Part shown: piece by piece, positions 27,058 through 34,182 of the stretch
Layout of the letters: every line of letters begins with the position of its first letter
How positions within the stretch are numbered: position 1 is the first letter of the stretch
Origin: Amycolatopsis umgeniensis
GTDB taxonomy: Bacteria; Actinomycetota; Actinomycetes; Mycobacteriales; Pseudonocardiaceae
Direction of reading: 5' to 3'
Length of the DNA stretch: 64,000 nt
NCBI RefSeq assembly: GCF_014205155.1
Contig: NZ_JACHMX010000001.1
Coordinates: 7,936,001-8,000,000 of the forward strand
Program-made: the position numbers and the translations under genes
The notes under the pieces: generated by a model
Seen by the model: only the letters and a program-made list of their open reading frames with translations
Told to the model about the DNA's origin: nothing
The model's database searches: none

Positions 27058-27846
27058 ATGGTGACCATGATCGACACAGTCAAGTCCACGGATGGCACGC
27101 CGATCGCGCTCGAACGGCGCGGAGCGGGTCCGGCGGTCGTCGTCGTGGCGGGCGCGGCCAACGACCGTCACGGCGACGAGCCGCTGGTCGCGGAGCTGGC
27201 GGCCGAGTACTCCGTGGTGACCTACGACCGGCGAGGACGGGGTGACAGCGGGGACACCGAACCGTACGCGGTCGAGCGCGAGATCGAAGACCTCGCCGCG
27301 GTGATCGCGTCGCTCGGGGAGCCGGTGATCGTGCACGGCATCTCTTCCGGCGGCGCGCTGGCCTTCCTCGCGGCCGCGGCGGGAGTGCCGATGGCGCGGC
27401 TTTCGGTCTTCGAGCCGCCGTATCGCGGCGAAACCGAAGAAGTCCCCGAAGGCTACGCCGACGAAATGCGCGACCTGGTCGCGGCGGGCCGGTGGGACGA
27501 CGCTGTCGCGCTGTTCATGATGTCCGCTGTCGGCTCACCGGCGGAGGCCGTCGCCGAGGCCAAGGCGACACCGATGTGGGCCGAGCTCCGGTCTTTCGCG
27601 CCGACACTGGTCCACGACGCCCGGGTGATGGGCGATTCGAAGGTGCCGGGCGGTCTGGAGGCGATCACGGCACCGGTCCTCGTGGTGAACAGCAACGGCA
27701 GCACGGACTGGCTGAAGGCCGCCGCTCTCGCCGTCACCAAAGCGATCCCCGGGGCGAGGCAGGTGGAGCTGGACGGCGAATTCCACAGCGTCCCGCCGGA
27801 GCGGCTCGTCCCGGAACTCAGCGCTTTCTACCGGGATCCTCGGTGA
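27058..27846 (+). CDS. Alpha/beta hydrolase
   Basis: 262 residues. VHGISSGGALAFL contains the Ser nucleophile, YDRRGRGDSGD follows the strand-4 loop and FHSVPPE the catalytic His. GAGGAGG precedes ATG 27058; ATG 27067 is an alternative. Substrate unknown. Its last 29 nt overlap the 3' end of the convergent ASCH gene. Confidence 0.85.
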   Translation: MVTMIDTVKSTDGTPIALERRGAGPAVVVVAGAANDRHGDEPLVAELAAEYSVVTYDRRGRGDSGDTEPYAVEREIEDLAAVIASLGEPVIVHGISSGGALAFLAAAAGVPMARLSVFEPPYRGETEEVPEGYADEMRDLVAAGRWDDAVALFMMSAVGSPAEAVAEAKATPMWAELRSFAPTLVHDARVMGDSKVPGGLEAITAPVLVVNSNGSTDWLKAAALAVTKAIPGARQVELDGEFHSVPPERLVPELSAFYRDPR

Positions 27847-28393
27847 GCCGCAGATAGGCCGCGCCGCGAGGGGAGATCCGGTAGCCGACTTCGAGGCTGA
27901 GTGTCAGGCCGAGACCCTTGAGTTTGCGGATGTCGACCTTCAGCGGTTCCTTCTCGCGGCCGAGGAGGTCGGCGAGTTCCTGCGCCCGGCGGCCGGGGTT
28001 GTCGTTGATGAGCCGCAGGGTCTCGTGGGTCCATGAGCGGTGTTTGTCCATCTTGGACAACCGTTTGCCGATCGCCTCGAAGTCCTTTTCGGACAGTTCG
28101 GCTTCCGCGCTGAGCGCGCGCCGGGGATCGGGTCCGAGATAGCGCAGGCGGACGCGGTACACCGGGGCGTCGGCGGGACCGCGCAGGATCCCGCGGACCG
28201 CGTTCGCGGACTCCGCGCCGGAACGGCGGGCGTCGGCGTCGGTAATGGTGGCCGGATCGACGACCTCGACCGAGTCGACCTCGATCACCCCGGCTTCCAG
28301 GCGCATGACGTCGCCGGGGTGGACGTTCTGTTTCGACCAGCGCCGGAAGGCCAGGTCGATCGTCCCGGCCTCCAGTCCTTCGAGGACCGTCAT
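27818..28393 (-). CDS. ASCH domain protein with C-terminal winged-helix-like region
   Basis: 191 residues from ATG 28393. The first 90 residues (GTIDLAFRRWSKQNVHPGDVMRL... GVIEVDSVEVV) match the ASCH fold, a PUA-related domain thought to bind RNA. The C-terminal part (ETLRLINDNPGRRAQELADL ... VDIRKLKGLGLT) looks like a winged helix. It may be a nucleic-acid-binding regulator or RNA-modification-linked protein. Function is not established for this architecture. Confidence 0.75.
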   Translation of the reverse strand: MTVLEGLEAGTIDLAFRRWSKQNVHPGDVMRLEAGVIEVDSVEVVDPATITDADARRSGAESANAVRGILRGPADAPVYRVRLRYLGPDPRRALSAEAELSEKDFEAIGKRLSKMDKHRSWTHETLRLINDNPGRRAQELADLLGREKEPLKVDIRKLKGLGLTLSLEVGYRISPRGAAYLRLTEDPGRKR

Positions 28394-28528
28394 GGAGAGG
28401 ATCACCGTCGTTACCCAATCAGCGGGACGCCGGGGCGTCAACATCTTGTCCGATGACGGTTCGTACTCGTACAGTCGCAGCCTGGTCCTGGTCTGGACCA
28501 CCGCCGCCCTGAATGTGCAGGAGGCAGG

Positions 28529-29134
28529 ATGCGGAGACGACTTCGGACCGCCGGGGTGGTCGCGGCGGCCGCTCTCGGCCTGGTGGCTTCGGCGATACCG
28601 GCGAACGCCCAGGTCGGAACAGGGCCGTGGACGGCGGAGAACCCCTCGTTCAACGTCCAGGAACGCGGATGCGGCAACGTCGATGGACTCACTTTCGAGC
28701 TGACCTGCTCCACCGGAAGCGGGGACCAGCGGGCCGAACGGCGCTACGTGACCTACACCGGCGGGACCCGGCAGTTCGAGGGCTCGTTCCGGATCACCAG
28801 CATGGCGGGCACCCGGATCAGCCTGAAACAGACCTTCCGTGACGCGCCGACCGCCGGACCGTACTTCATGCTCGCCGTCGAACGCGGTGGCCGGCTCTAC
28901 GCGGTGCACGGCGGGGAAACGCTGGGCAGCGGGGCGACCGTCGGGACGTCGGTGCGGGTCAACACGGTGCACCAGGTCGGGAGCACGCACAAGGTGTACA
29001 TCAACGGCTCGCTGAAGCAGACCGTGAGCAGCAGCGGCGGGAGCTACTACGACAAGTTCGGCGCCTACCGGACGGCCAGCGGCGCCGGGCCGGTCAAGGT
29101 GACCTGGAGCGGGATCAAGTTCTGGCGTAAGTGA
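28529..29134 (+). CDS. Secreted jelly-roll protein, possible polysaccharide lyase or lectin
   Basis: 201 residues with a clear signal peptide (MRRRLRTAGVVAAAALGLVA, cleavage near ANAQ). The mature part is beta-rich: RQFEGSFRITSMAGTRISLKQ, YFMLAVERGGRLYAVHGG and HKVYINGSLKQTV resemble concanavalin-like polysaccharide-lyase sandwiches. I cannot assign catalytic residues. CAGGAGGCAGG is a strong ribosome site. Followed by a hairpin. Confidence 0.75.
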   Translation: MRRRLRTAGVVAAAALGLVASAIPANAQVGTGPWTAENPSFNVQERGCGNVDGLTFELTCSTGSGDQRAERRYVTYTGGTRQFEGSFRITSMAGTRISLKQTFRDAPTAGPYFMLAVERGGRLYAVHGGETLGSGATVGTSVRVNTVHQVGSTHKVYINGSLKQTVSSSGGSYYDKFGAYRTASGAGPVKVTWSGIKFWRK

Positions 29135-29169
29135 GCCTGTCGCCGTCCGCGTTTCGGTGTGGTCGACTG

Positions 29170-29228
29170 AAGTACGTGAAGGACCCCTTCACCGCGTCTA
29201 GCGCAGTGAAGGGGTCCTTCACGTACTT
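29170..29228. terminator. 23-bp hairpin between convergent genes
   Basis: Arms 29170-29192 and 29206-29228 are exact reverse complements with the GTGAAGGACCCCTTCAC core. It separates the secreted protein gene (+) from the pseudouridine synthase gene (-). Confidence 0.75.
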
Positions 29229-29236
29229 GGGGATAG

Positions 29237-30172
29237 TCACGGGCCGCGGCGCCACGCATCGAGATCCGTCCAAGCCTCGAGGGACTGCCCGCTCTCGAAC
29301 CGGCGCCGTTCCCCGGTGACCGGATCGGTGAACTCGAGGACCTTCGCCAGCAGTTGCAAGGGTTCGGTGAAGTCGTCGAGCGGGGTTTCGGTCAGCTCCG
29401 GGTAGAAATCGTCGCCGAGAATCGGCAATCCGAGCCCGCTCATGTGCAGCCGGAGCTGGTGGGTGCGGCCTGTCGCGGGGAGCAGGCGGTAGCGGCCGAG
29501 GCCGTCGCGGTGCTCGATCAGCTCGACGCGGGTCTCGGCGTTGGGCGGCCCGTCGACCTCCTGCGCGGCGATGACCCCGCGCTCCTTGACGATGCGGCTG
29601 CTGATCTCGCGCGGCAGCGAGACCGCCGGATCGTACCGCGCGATCGCCTCATATTCCTTGTGTACCAAGCGGTCCCGGAACATGGTCTGGTACTTGCCGC
29701 GAACTTCGGGGGTGATCACGAACAGGATGAGTCCCGCGGTGACGCGGTCGAGCCGGTGTGCGGGACTGAGCATCGGGAGGTCGAGCTCGAGGCGGAGGCG
29801 GACCAGCGCGGTCTGCAGGATGTGCCGCCCGCGCGGGATCGTCGCGAGGAAATGCGGTTTGTCGGCGACCAGGAAATGCTCGTCGCGGTGCACGACGGAG
29901 ACCTCGAACGGGACGTCGACCTCTTCGGGCAGGTCGCGGTGGAACCAGATGAACGAGTCCGGCACGAACGGTGCGTCGACGCCGAGCGGCCCGTCCAGTC
30001 CGACGATGCGTTCTTCGCGGAGCATTTCCTCGATCCGCTCCGGCGCGACCCGGGGGAGCCGCTCGACGAGGTGCTCCCGCAACGTCGTCCACGGCCCCTC
30101 GGCTGGCATCTTGAGCCTCGCGGGGTCGAGCCCGTGGCGGGGTGGGAGCGGCGGGCGGAGCTTGCGTCTCAT
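29237..30172 (-). CDS. RluA family pseudouridine synthase
   Basis: 311 residues. AHRLDRVTAGLILF contains the catalytic Asp of the HRLD motif, and ATGRTHQLRLHM is the second RluA signature. It isomerises uridine in rRNA or tRNA. The N-terminal 80 residues are not a clear S4 domain. The start is ATG 30172 or the GTG immediately before it. The substrate position is unknown. Confidence 0.92.
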   Translation of the reverse strand: MRRKLRPPLPPRHGLDPARLKMPAEGPWTTLREHLVERLPRVAPERIEEMLREERIVGLDGPLGVDAPFVPDSFIWFHRDLPEEVDVPFEVSVVHRDEHFLVADKPHFLATIPRGRHILQTALVRLRLELDLPMLSPAHRLDRVTAGLILFVITPEVRGKYQTMFRDRLVHKEYEAIARYDPAVSLPREISSRIVKERGVIAAQEVDGPPNAETRVELIEHRDGLGRYRLLPATGRTHQLRLHMSGLGLPILGDDFYPELTETPLDDFTEPLQLLAKVLEFTDPVTGERRRFESGQSLEAWTDLDAWRRGP

Positions 30173-30228
30173 CACCGCGCAGCCTAGCCGCGAGGGGTCA
30201 TCCCGCCTGGTCGTGGGCGGCGGCCCGG

Positions 30229-30283
30229 TGTCGCGAAAGCCACTTTCGGGACATCAGACGTCCCGAAAGTGGCTTTCGCGACA
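30229..30283. repeat. 55-bp palindromic element, copy 1
   Basis: Arms 30229-30252 and 30260-30283 are perfect 24-bp reverse complements around the loop ATCAGAC. It lies between the divergent pseudouridine synthase and AbiEi-like genes, so it is not simply a terminator. It is identical to the copy at 31342-31396 and nearly so to 38888-38942. Confidence 0.85.
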
Positions 30284-30381
30284 TCACTGGAGTTGTCCAC
30301 AGTGGGACTGATGGGGCGAGTTGTCCACAGGCAGGCAGGAAGGTGCTGGCGACCGAGAGCGGGAGAGGTGACCATCGTGGG

Positions 30382-31323
30382 GTGAAACCTGGAAATTGGG
30401 CCCGTGATCCCGAGCGGCTCTACCAGCACAGTCGTGGTGGCGTGATCACCGTCGCGCGATTGACGGAACTCGGTGTTCCTTCGAGGACCTGCTATCGCCG
30501 ATGCCGACCGGGAAAGCAGTGGCGACGACTGCTGCCGGGAGTCTTGCTGCTGAACTCCGGCGAGCCGACGCGACGGCAGCTCGTCGATGCCGCCCTCCTG
30601 TACGCCGGGCCGGACGCGGTGGTGACCGGGGCGACCGCGTGCCGTCGGCAAGGGTTGCGGATGCTTCCGGACCATCCTTATCGCGTCCACGTTCTCGTTC
30701 CGCTTGAACACAAGATCGGCAGTTCCGGGCACACGATCATCGAACGGACGACACGGTTGCCGCAGACGGTCGTGCTCGACGGGGTTCCGCTGGCACCTTT
30801 GGTCAGGTCGGTTCTCGACGAATGTCGTCGGCTTGGCTCACGGCAGGAGGTTTCGGCTCTGCTGGCCGAGGCCGTTCAGCGGGGCGTGAGCCTTCCGGAG
30901 CTGTTCGCCGAACTCGACGCCGGGAGCAGCCGCGGCACGGCGATCCCGCGCGAAGCATTGCATCGTATTGCCGACGGAGCTCGGTCGGCGGCGGAGGTCG
31001 ACGCGATGGCGGTGTGGCGGATGAGCGGTTTGCCGGAGCCGCAATGGAATCACGAACTGCGGGACGTGGACGGCGAGTACATCGCGACCCCCGATGGTTA
31101 CTTCCTGGCGGTGCGCCTGGCCTGGGAGATCGATTCCTACGACTTCCATTTCGGCAAGCGGCAATACGCCGCGACAGTGGCGAGAAATACCAGATACGCG
31201 GCCGCCGGCATCGCTGTCCTCCAGACCTTGTCCGGCCGGTTGCGAACGGAACCGAAGCGAGTGGCCGCCGAACTCGTGGCCGCGCATCGCGCCGCCGAGG
31301 CCCGTATGCGTCGTGCCGCCTGA
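30382..31323 (+). CDS. AbiEi-antitoxin-like/DUF559-like protein
   Basis: 313 residues from GTG 30382. The N-terminal 60 residues (GGVITVARLTELGVPSRTCY) resemble the winged helix of type IV AbiEi antitoxin-like proteins. The C-terminal 110 residues (EVDAMAVWRM ... WEIDSYDFHF ... YAAAGIAVLQ) match the Vsr/DUF559-like endonuclease-fold tail common in actinomycete members. No AbiEii toxin is adjacent, so an antitoxin role is doubtful. Identical palindromes flank the gene on both sides. Confidence 0.7.
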   Translation: MKPGNWARDPERLYQHSRGGVITVARLTELGVPSRTCYRRCRPGKQWRRLLPGVLLLNSGEPTRRQLVDAALLYAGPDAVVTGATACRRQGLRMLPDHPYRVHVLVPLEHKIGSSGHTIIERTTRLPQTVVLDGVPLAPLVRSVLDECRRLGSRQEVSALLAEAVQRGVSLPELFAELDAGSSRGTAIPREALHRIADGARSAAEVDAMAVWRMSGLPEPQWNHELRDVDGEYIATPDGYFLAVRLAWEIDSYDFHFGKRQYAATVARNTRYAAAGIAVLQTLSGRLRTEPKRVAAELVAAHRAAEARMRRAA

Positions 31324-31341
31324 CCAAGGGCGACGGCCCGG

Positions 31342-31396
31342 TGTCGCGAAAGCCACTTTCGGGACATCAGACGTCCCGAAAGTGGCTTTCGCGACA
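31342..31396. repeat. 55-bp palindromic element, copy 2
   Basis: Arms 31342-31365 and 31373-31396 are perfect 24-bp complements with loop ATCAGAC. The 14 bases before it (GGGCGACGGCCCGG) also match those before copy 1 with one change, so the repeat unit is longer than the palindrome on that side. Confidence 0.85.
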
Positions 31397-31470
31397 CCGC
31401 CGCCGGGTGCACGTGATGGGCCGGGTACGCGATGGACCGAGCACACGATGGCGGCCCGCGAAAAGCCGGG

Positions 31471-31866
31471 TCAGGCGTTCGGCTCGCGGTAGCGCGCGAG
31501 GTACCGCTCGGTGATCTCCGCCTCCGCGACCGCGATGGCCTCGGCGCGGGTCCGGCGGCCGATGCCCGGCGGGAAGCCGTTCTTGGCCAGCCGGTGCTCG
31601 ATGCTCTCCTCCATGTAGGCCATCGAGTAGAAGTACGCCACGAGCGCCGCCATCAGCACGATCGCCAGCCGCAGGGGGAGCGGGCCGGGCAGCAGCAGCC
31701 ACACCGCGCACAGCGGGGCGATCATCACCGTGCTGCGGGCGACGTGCCGCCAGCGCCAGCTCCCGGTGGTCGCGTCGTGGAGGATCCAGGCGTGATACCG
31801 CTCGGGCAGCCTGCCGCCGAGTGAGTACCACAGCCAGCGGAACACATCCGGGCGCTTGCGGGGCAT
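31471..31866 (-). CDS. DUF5313 family membrane protein
   Basis: 131 residues with two hydrophobic helices (TVMIAPLCAVWLLLPG and LRLAIVLMAALVAYFYSM). RWLWYSLGGRLPERYHAWILHD is the family hallmark near the N-terminus. Function unknown; widespread in mycobacteria and relatives. It is divergent from the OhrR-like regulator and shares its palindromic operator region, so it may be part of that regulon. Confidence 0.8.
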   Translation of the reverse strand: MPRKRPDVFRWLWYSLGGRLPERYHAWILHDATTGSWRWRHVARSTVMIAPLCAVWLLLPGPLPLRLAIVLMAALVAYFYSMAYMEESIEHRLAKNGFPPGIGRRTRAEAIAVAEAEITERYLARYREPNA

Positions 31867-31900
31867 CGAACGACTCCCTTCCTTCGCTGTTCGTCACAGT

Positions 31901-31932
31901 ACACTAATGATTAGTACGCTAATCATTAGTGT
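31901..31932. promoter_or_regulatory. MarR/OhrR-type operator
   Basis: ACACTAATGATTAG (31901-31914) pairs exactly with CTAATCATTAGTGT (31919-31932) around TACG. Each arm is itself nearly palindromic (TAATGATTA). It lies between the divergent DUF5313 and MarR genes and is far more AT-rich than its surroundings, the expected form of an OhrR binding site. Confidence 0.8.
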
Positions 31933-31980
31933 CGCGCACGACACGGCTAGGATCGCGGCATGAACTCGGAAGGGCCGGAG

Positions 31981-32424
31981 ATGAAATCGATCGATCTGGG
32001 CGAGGACCCGCTCGCGCTGGAGCGTCAGGTGTGTTTCGCGCTGTCGGTCGCGTCGCGCAGCGTCATCGCCATCTACCGCCCGCTGCTGGAGCCGCACGGG
32101 CTCACCCATCCGCAGTACCTCGTCATGCTGGCGCTGTGGGAGCGGGGACCACAGGCGGTAAAGGACCTGAGCACCGCTTTGCGAGCCGAGCCCGCGACCT
32201 TGTCGCCGCTGCTCAAGCGGTTGGAGGCGATTGGTTACGTCACCCGCAGGCGCAGTTCCGAGGACGAGCGGCTGCTGACGGTCGAGCTGACGGAATCGGG
32301 TCGTGCGTTGCGCGCGGAGGCGGAGAAGATCCCGTATCGCGTCGTGGAGAAGCTCGGTATGGAGGTCTCCGAACTGGAGGCGCTGCACAAGGCGCTGACT
32401 CGGGTCATCGAAGCCACGGCTTGA
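31981..32424 (+). CDS. MarR family regulator, OhrR-like
   Basis: 147 residues from ATG 31981, chosen because GGAAGGG lies 7 nt upstream; ATG 31960 adds seven residues. ERQVCFALSVASR places a single Cys in the same N-terminal helix as the peroxide-sensing Cys of OhrR (Cys18 here). LKRLEAIGYVTRRRSSEDERLLTVELT is the winged-helix wing. OhrR proteins release DNA when the Cys is oxidised by organic peroxides. No ohr gene is adjacent; the divergent DUF5313 gene is the obvious target. Confidence 0.85.
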   Translation: MKSIDLGEDPLALERQVCFALSVASRSVIAIYRPLLEPHGLTHPQYLVMLALWERGPQAVKDLSTALRAEPATLSPLLKRLEAIGYVTRRRSSEDERLLTVELTESGRALRAEAEKIPYRVVEKLGMEVSELEALHKALTRVIEATA

Positions 32425-32439
32425 GCGAACCGAAACCGG

Positions 32440-32494
32440 GGCGTGACGAAATGAAGGTGTGAAGCCGCGCCCACGTGGGTAATTCCGTCACGCC
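32440..32494. promoter_or_regulatory. Nested inverted repeats after the MarR gene
   Basis: GGCGTGACG (32440-32448) pairs with CGTCACGCC (32486-32494), and CCCACGTGGG (32470-32479) is a perfect inner palindrome. This could be a terminator for the regulator gene or an operator for the downstream gene starting at 32524. Confidence 0.45.
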
Positions 32495-32523
32495 AACTCA
32501 AGATGACAGGAAGCTGAGGGACC

Positions 32524-32955
32524 GTGACCACCTCGACGCCCGCGCCCACGGAAGCAGGCCTGGACCTCATGACCAGGTTGAACGCCTATCTGGAGGACGT
32601 GGCTTCGGCGCTCGGGATACGGATGGATTCGTGCACGGCGGACCTCACCGGCCCGGTCACCGCCCGGATGAGGCTCAACTGGCGGCTTCCCGGCTTCCCG
32701 GAGCGCGATGTCGACCTGATGTGGCACGAGGAGCACGGCTGGTCGGCCGCGGTCGCGACGCACGCGGGCGACGATCACCACGTCGTCGTCGCCTATCTCG
32801 GCGGCAGGATGGCGGCATCGCAGCCGCGGCTGGTGGCCCGGTTCGCCGAAACCCTGCGCACCGGTGACCACCAGGATTGCTGGCCCGGTCCGCCGACGCT
32901 GCGCACCGCCGGCGGACCGTCCGCGCTGGCCAAGGAACTCTCCGCCTGGGCTTGA
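32524..32955 (+). CDS. Hypothetical protein resembling DUF6292
   Basis: 143 residues from GTG 32524 (CTGAGGG just upstream). The pattern LNAYLEDVASALGIR ... HEEHGWSAAV ... VVAYLGG resembles the actinobacterial DUF6292 family, of unknown function. No membrane segments. Its stop is immediately followed by the stop of the convergent YceI gene. Confidence 0.6.
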   Translation: MTTSTPAPTEAGLDLMTRLNAYLEDVASALGIRMDSCTADLTGPVTARMRLNWRLPGFPERDVDLMWHEEHGWSAAVATHAGDDHHVVVAYLGGRMAASQPRLVARFAETLRTGDHQDCWPGPPTLRTAGGPSALAKELSAWA

Positions 32956-33468
32956 TCACCCCGGCGGGGTGAGGACCACGTCGAGCTCGATCGTGATCCG
33001 GCGGCCGATCATGAACCTCGGCGCGCGGAGACCGATCGCCCGGCGGTCGAAGACACCCTCGGCACGCACCCGCCAGGTGCCGTCGCCGTTGTCTTCCGGC
33101 CCGGTGGCGGTCAACGTGAGAGGACAAGACTCGCCTCGCGCGCCGAGAGTGCCCTCGACCGACCACTCGCCGGGGCCGCCTTCGATTCTGTCCGCCGCGA
33201 AGGTCAGCACGGGATGCGCGTCGATTGCGAGCAGACCGGGTTTCCGCAGGTCGGCGTCGCGTTTGGCGTTGCCGGTGTCGATCCGGTCGAGGTCCAGCGC
33301 CGCCTCGACGGCGGTGACGCCGCTTTCGGAGACCTTCACCGAGCCCAGGCTGACCGGGATCGAGCCGCGGACTTCGCGGAACCCGAAGTTCCGGACGGTG
33401 AACGCGGCCGAGGTCCGTTCGGCGAGCACGGTCCAGGTGCCGGTGCGCGAGGACGTCCCGGCGGTCAT
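32956..33468 (-). CDS. YceI family protein
   Basis: 170 residues. GTWTVLAERTSAAFTVRNFG starts the lipocalin-like YceI barrel, and DIDTGNAKRDADLRK-type sequence (RIDTGNAKRDADL) is the conserved signature. YceI proteins bind polyisoprenoids or amphiphiles. No signal peptide is visible, so it is probably cytoplasmic. The start ATG overlaps the stop of the upstream gene (ATGA). Confidence 0.88.
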   Translation of the reverse strand: MTAGTSSRTGTWTVLAERTSAAFTVRNFGFREVRGSIPVSLGSVKVSESGVTAVEAALDLDRIDTGNAKRDADLRKPGLLAIDAHPVLTFAADRIEGGPGEWSVEGTLGARGESCPLTLTATGPEDNGDGTWRVRAEGVFDRRAIGLRAPRFMIGRRITIELDVVLTPPG

Positions 33469-34070
33469 CGCGGCTCACCCACCAGGCCGAGCGAGGGCAG
33501 GGACGTGTGGAGCACGCGGTGGACGTCGACCCGGTCGGGGCCGGGGAGCAGCGCGGGATCCTCACCGGGCAGCAGTTCCGTGCTCATGATCGTCTTCTGG
33601 ACGGCTTCCAACGCCTCGATCGATTCGGTGAAGCCGAGGACGAGGCTGGAGCGGTCCTCGGCGGTCAAGACGTAGATCCCGCCGACCCCGCCGACCCCGC
33701 GGAGTCCCCGGACGGCGGGCCGGATCCGCATCCGTCCGCCGAAATCGGCGGCGTCCGCCTCGGCCCGGGTGAGCGGCCTGTCGAACCAGGTCGCCTGTGC
33801 GATCCGGGGTTCGGCCGCGCCGCTTTCGACGTCGGAGACCTCGTACACGCGGGCTTCGGACGTGCCGGGGGTGCGGCGGACGGCGGCGGCGAGCGCGGAC
33901 CCGCGGTCGCGCCACAACGCGACGACAAGCCCGGTCAGGCCGCCGACCTGGGCGAGTGTGCAGGTGCCCGGCGAACCGGTACCGGGATGCAGTTCCGCGG
34001 CGAGGGCGTGGCCCCAGCCCTCGGACTCGTCGGCGTGGGAACGCCGGAACTGGTGGACGGTGGCGTACAT
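33465..34070 (-). CDS. Hypothetical protein, operon partner of YceI
   Basis: 201 residues from ATG 34070. It begins MYATVHQFRRS and contains TGLVVALWRDRGSALAAAVRRTP and YEVSDVESG, a layout reminiscent of dimeric alpha-beta barrel (monooxygenase-like) domains. I cannot name a family. The ATGA overlap shows co-translation with YceI. It is divergent from the LuxR-type ATPase regulator, which may control it. Confidence 0.6.
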   Translation of the reverse strand: MYATVHQFRRSHADESEGWGHALAAELHPGTGSPGTCTLAQVGGLTGLVVALWRDRGSALAAAVRRTPGTSEARVYEVSDVESGAAEPRIAQATWFDRPLTRAEADAADFGGRMRIRPAVRGLRGVGGVGGIYVLTAEDRSSLVLGFTESIEALEAVQKTIMSTELLPGEDPALLPGPDRVDVHRVLHTSLPSLGLVGEPR

Positions 34071-34182
34071 GGGCTTTCCTTTCCCGTCGGACGCACCGAC
34101 TCTGCGCTCGTGGCGGCGCCCGGACATCAGTGCCAGTACGCAGGGCGGTACGGAATCGGGTCCGGGGAGCGATACTCCTTCC

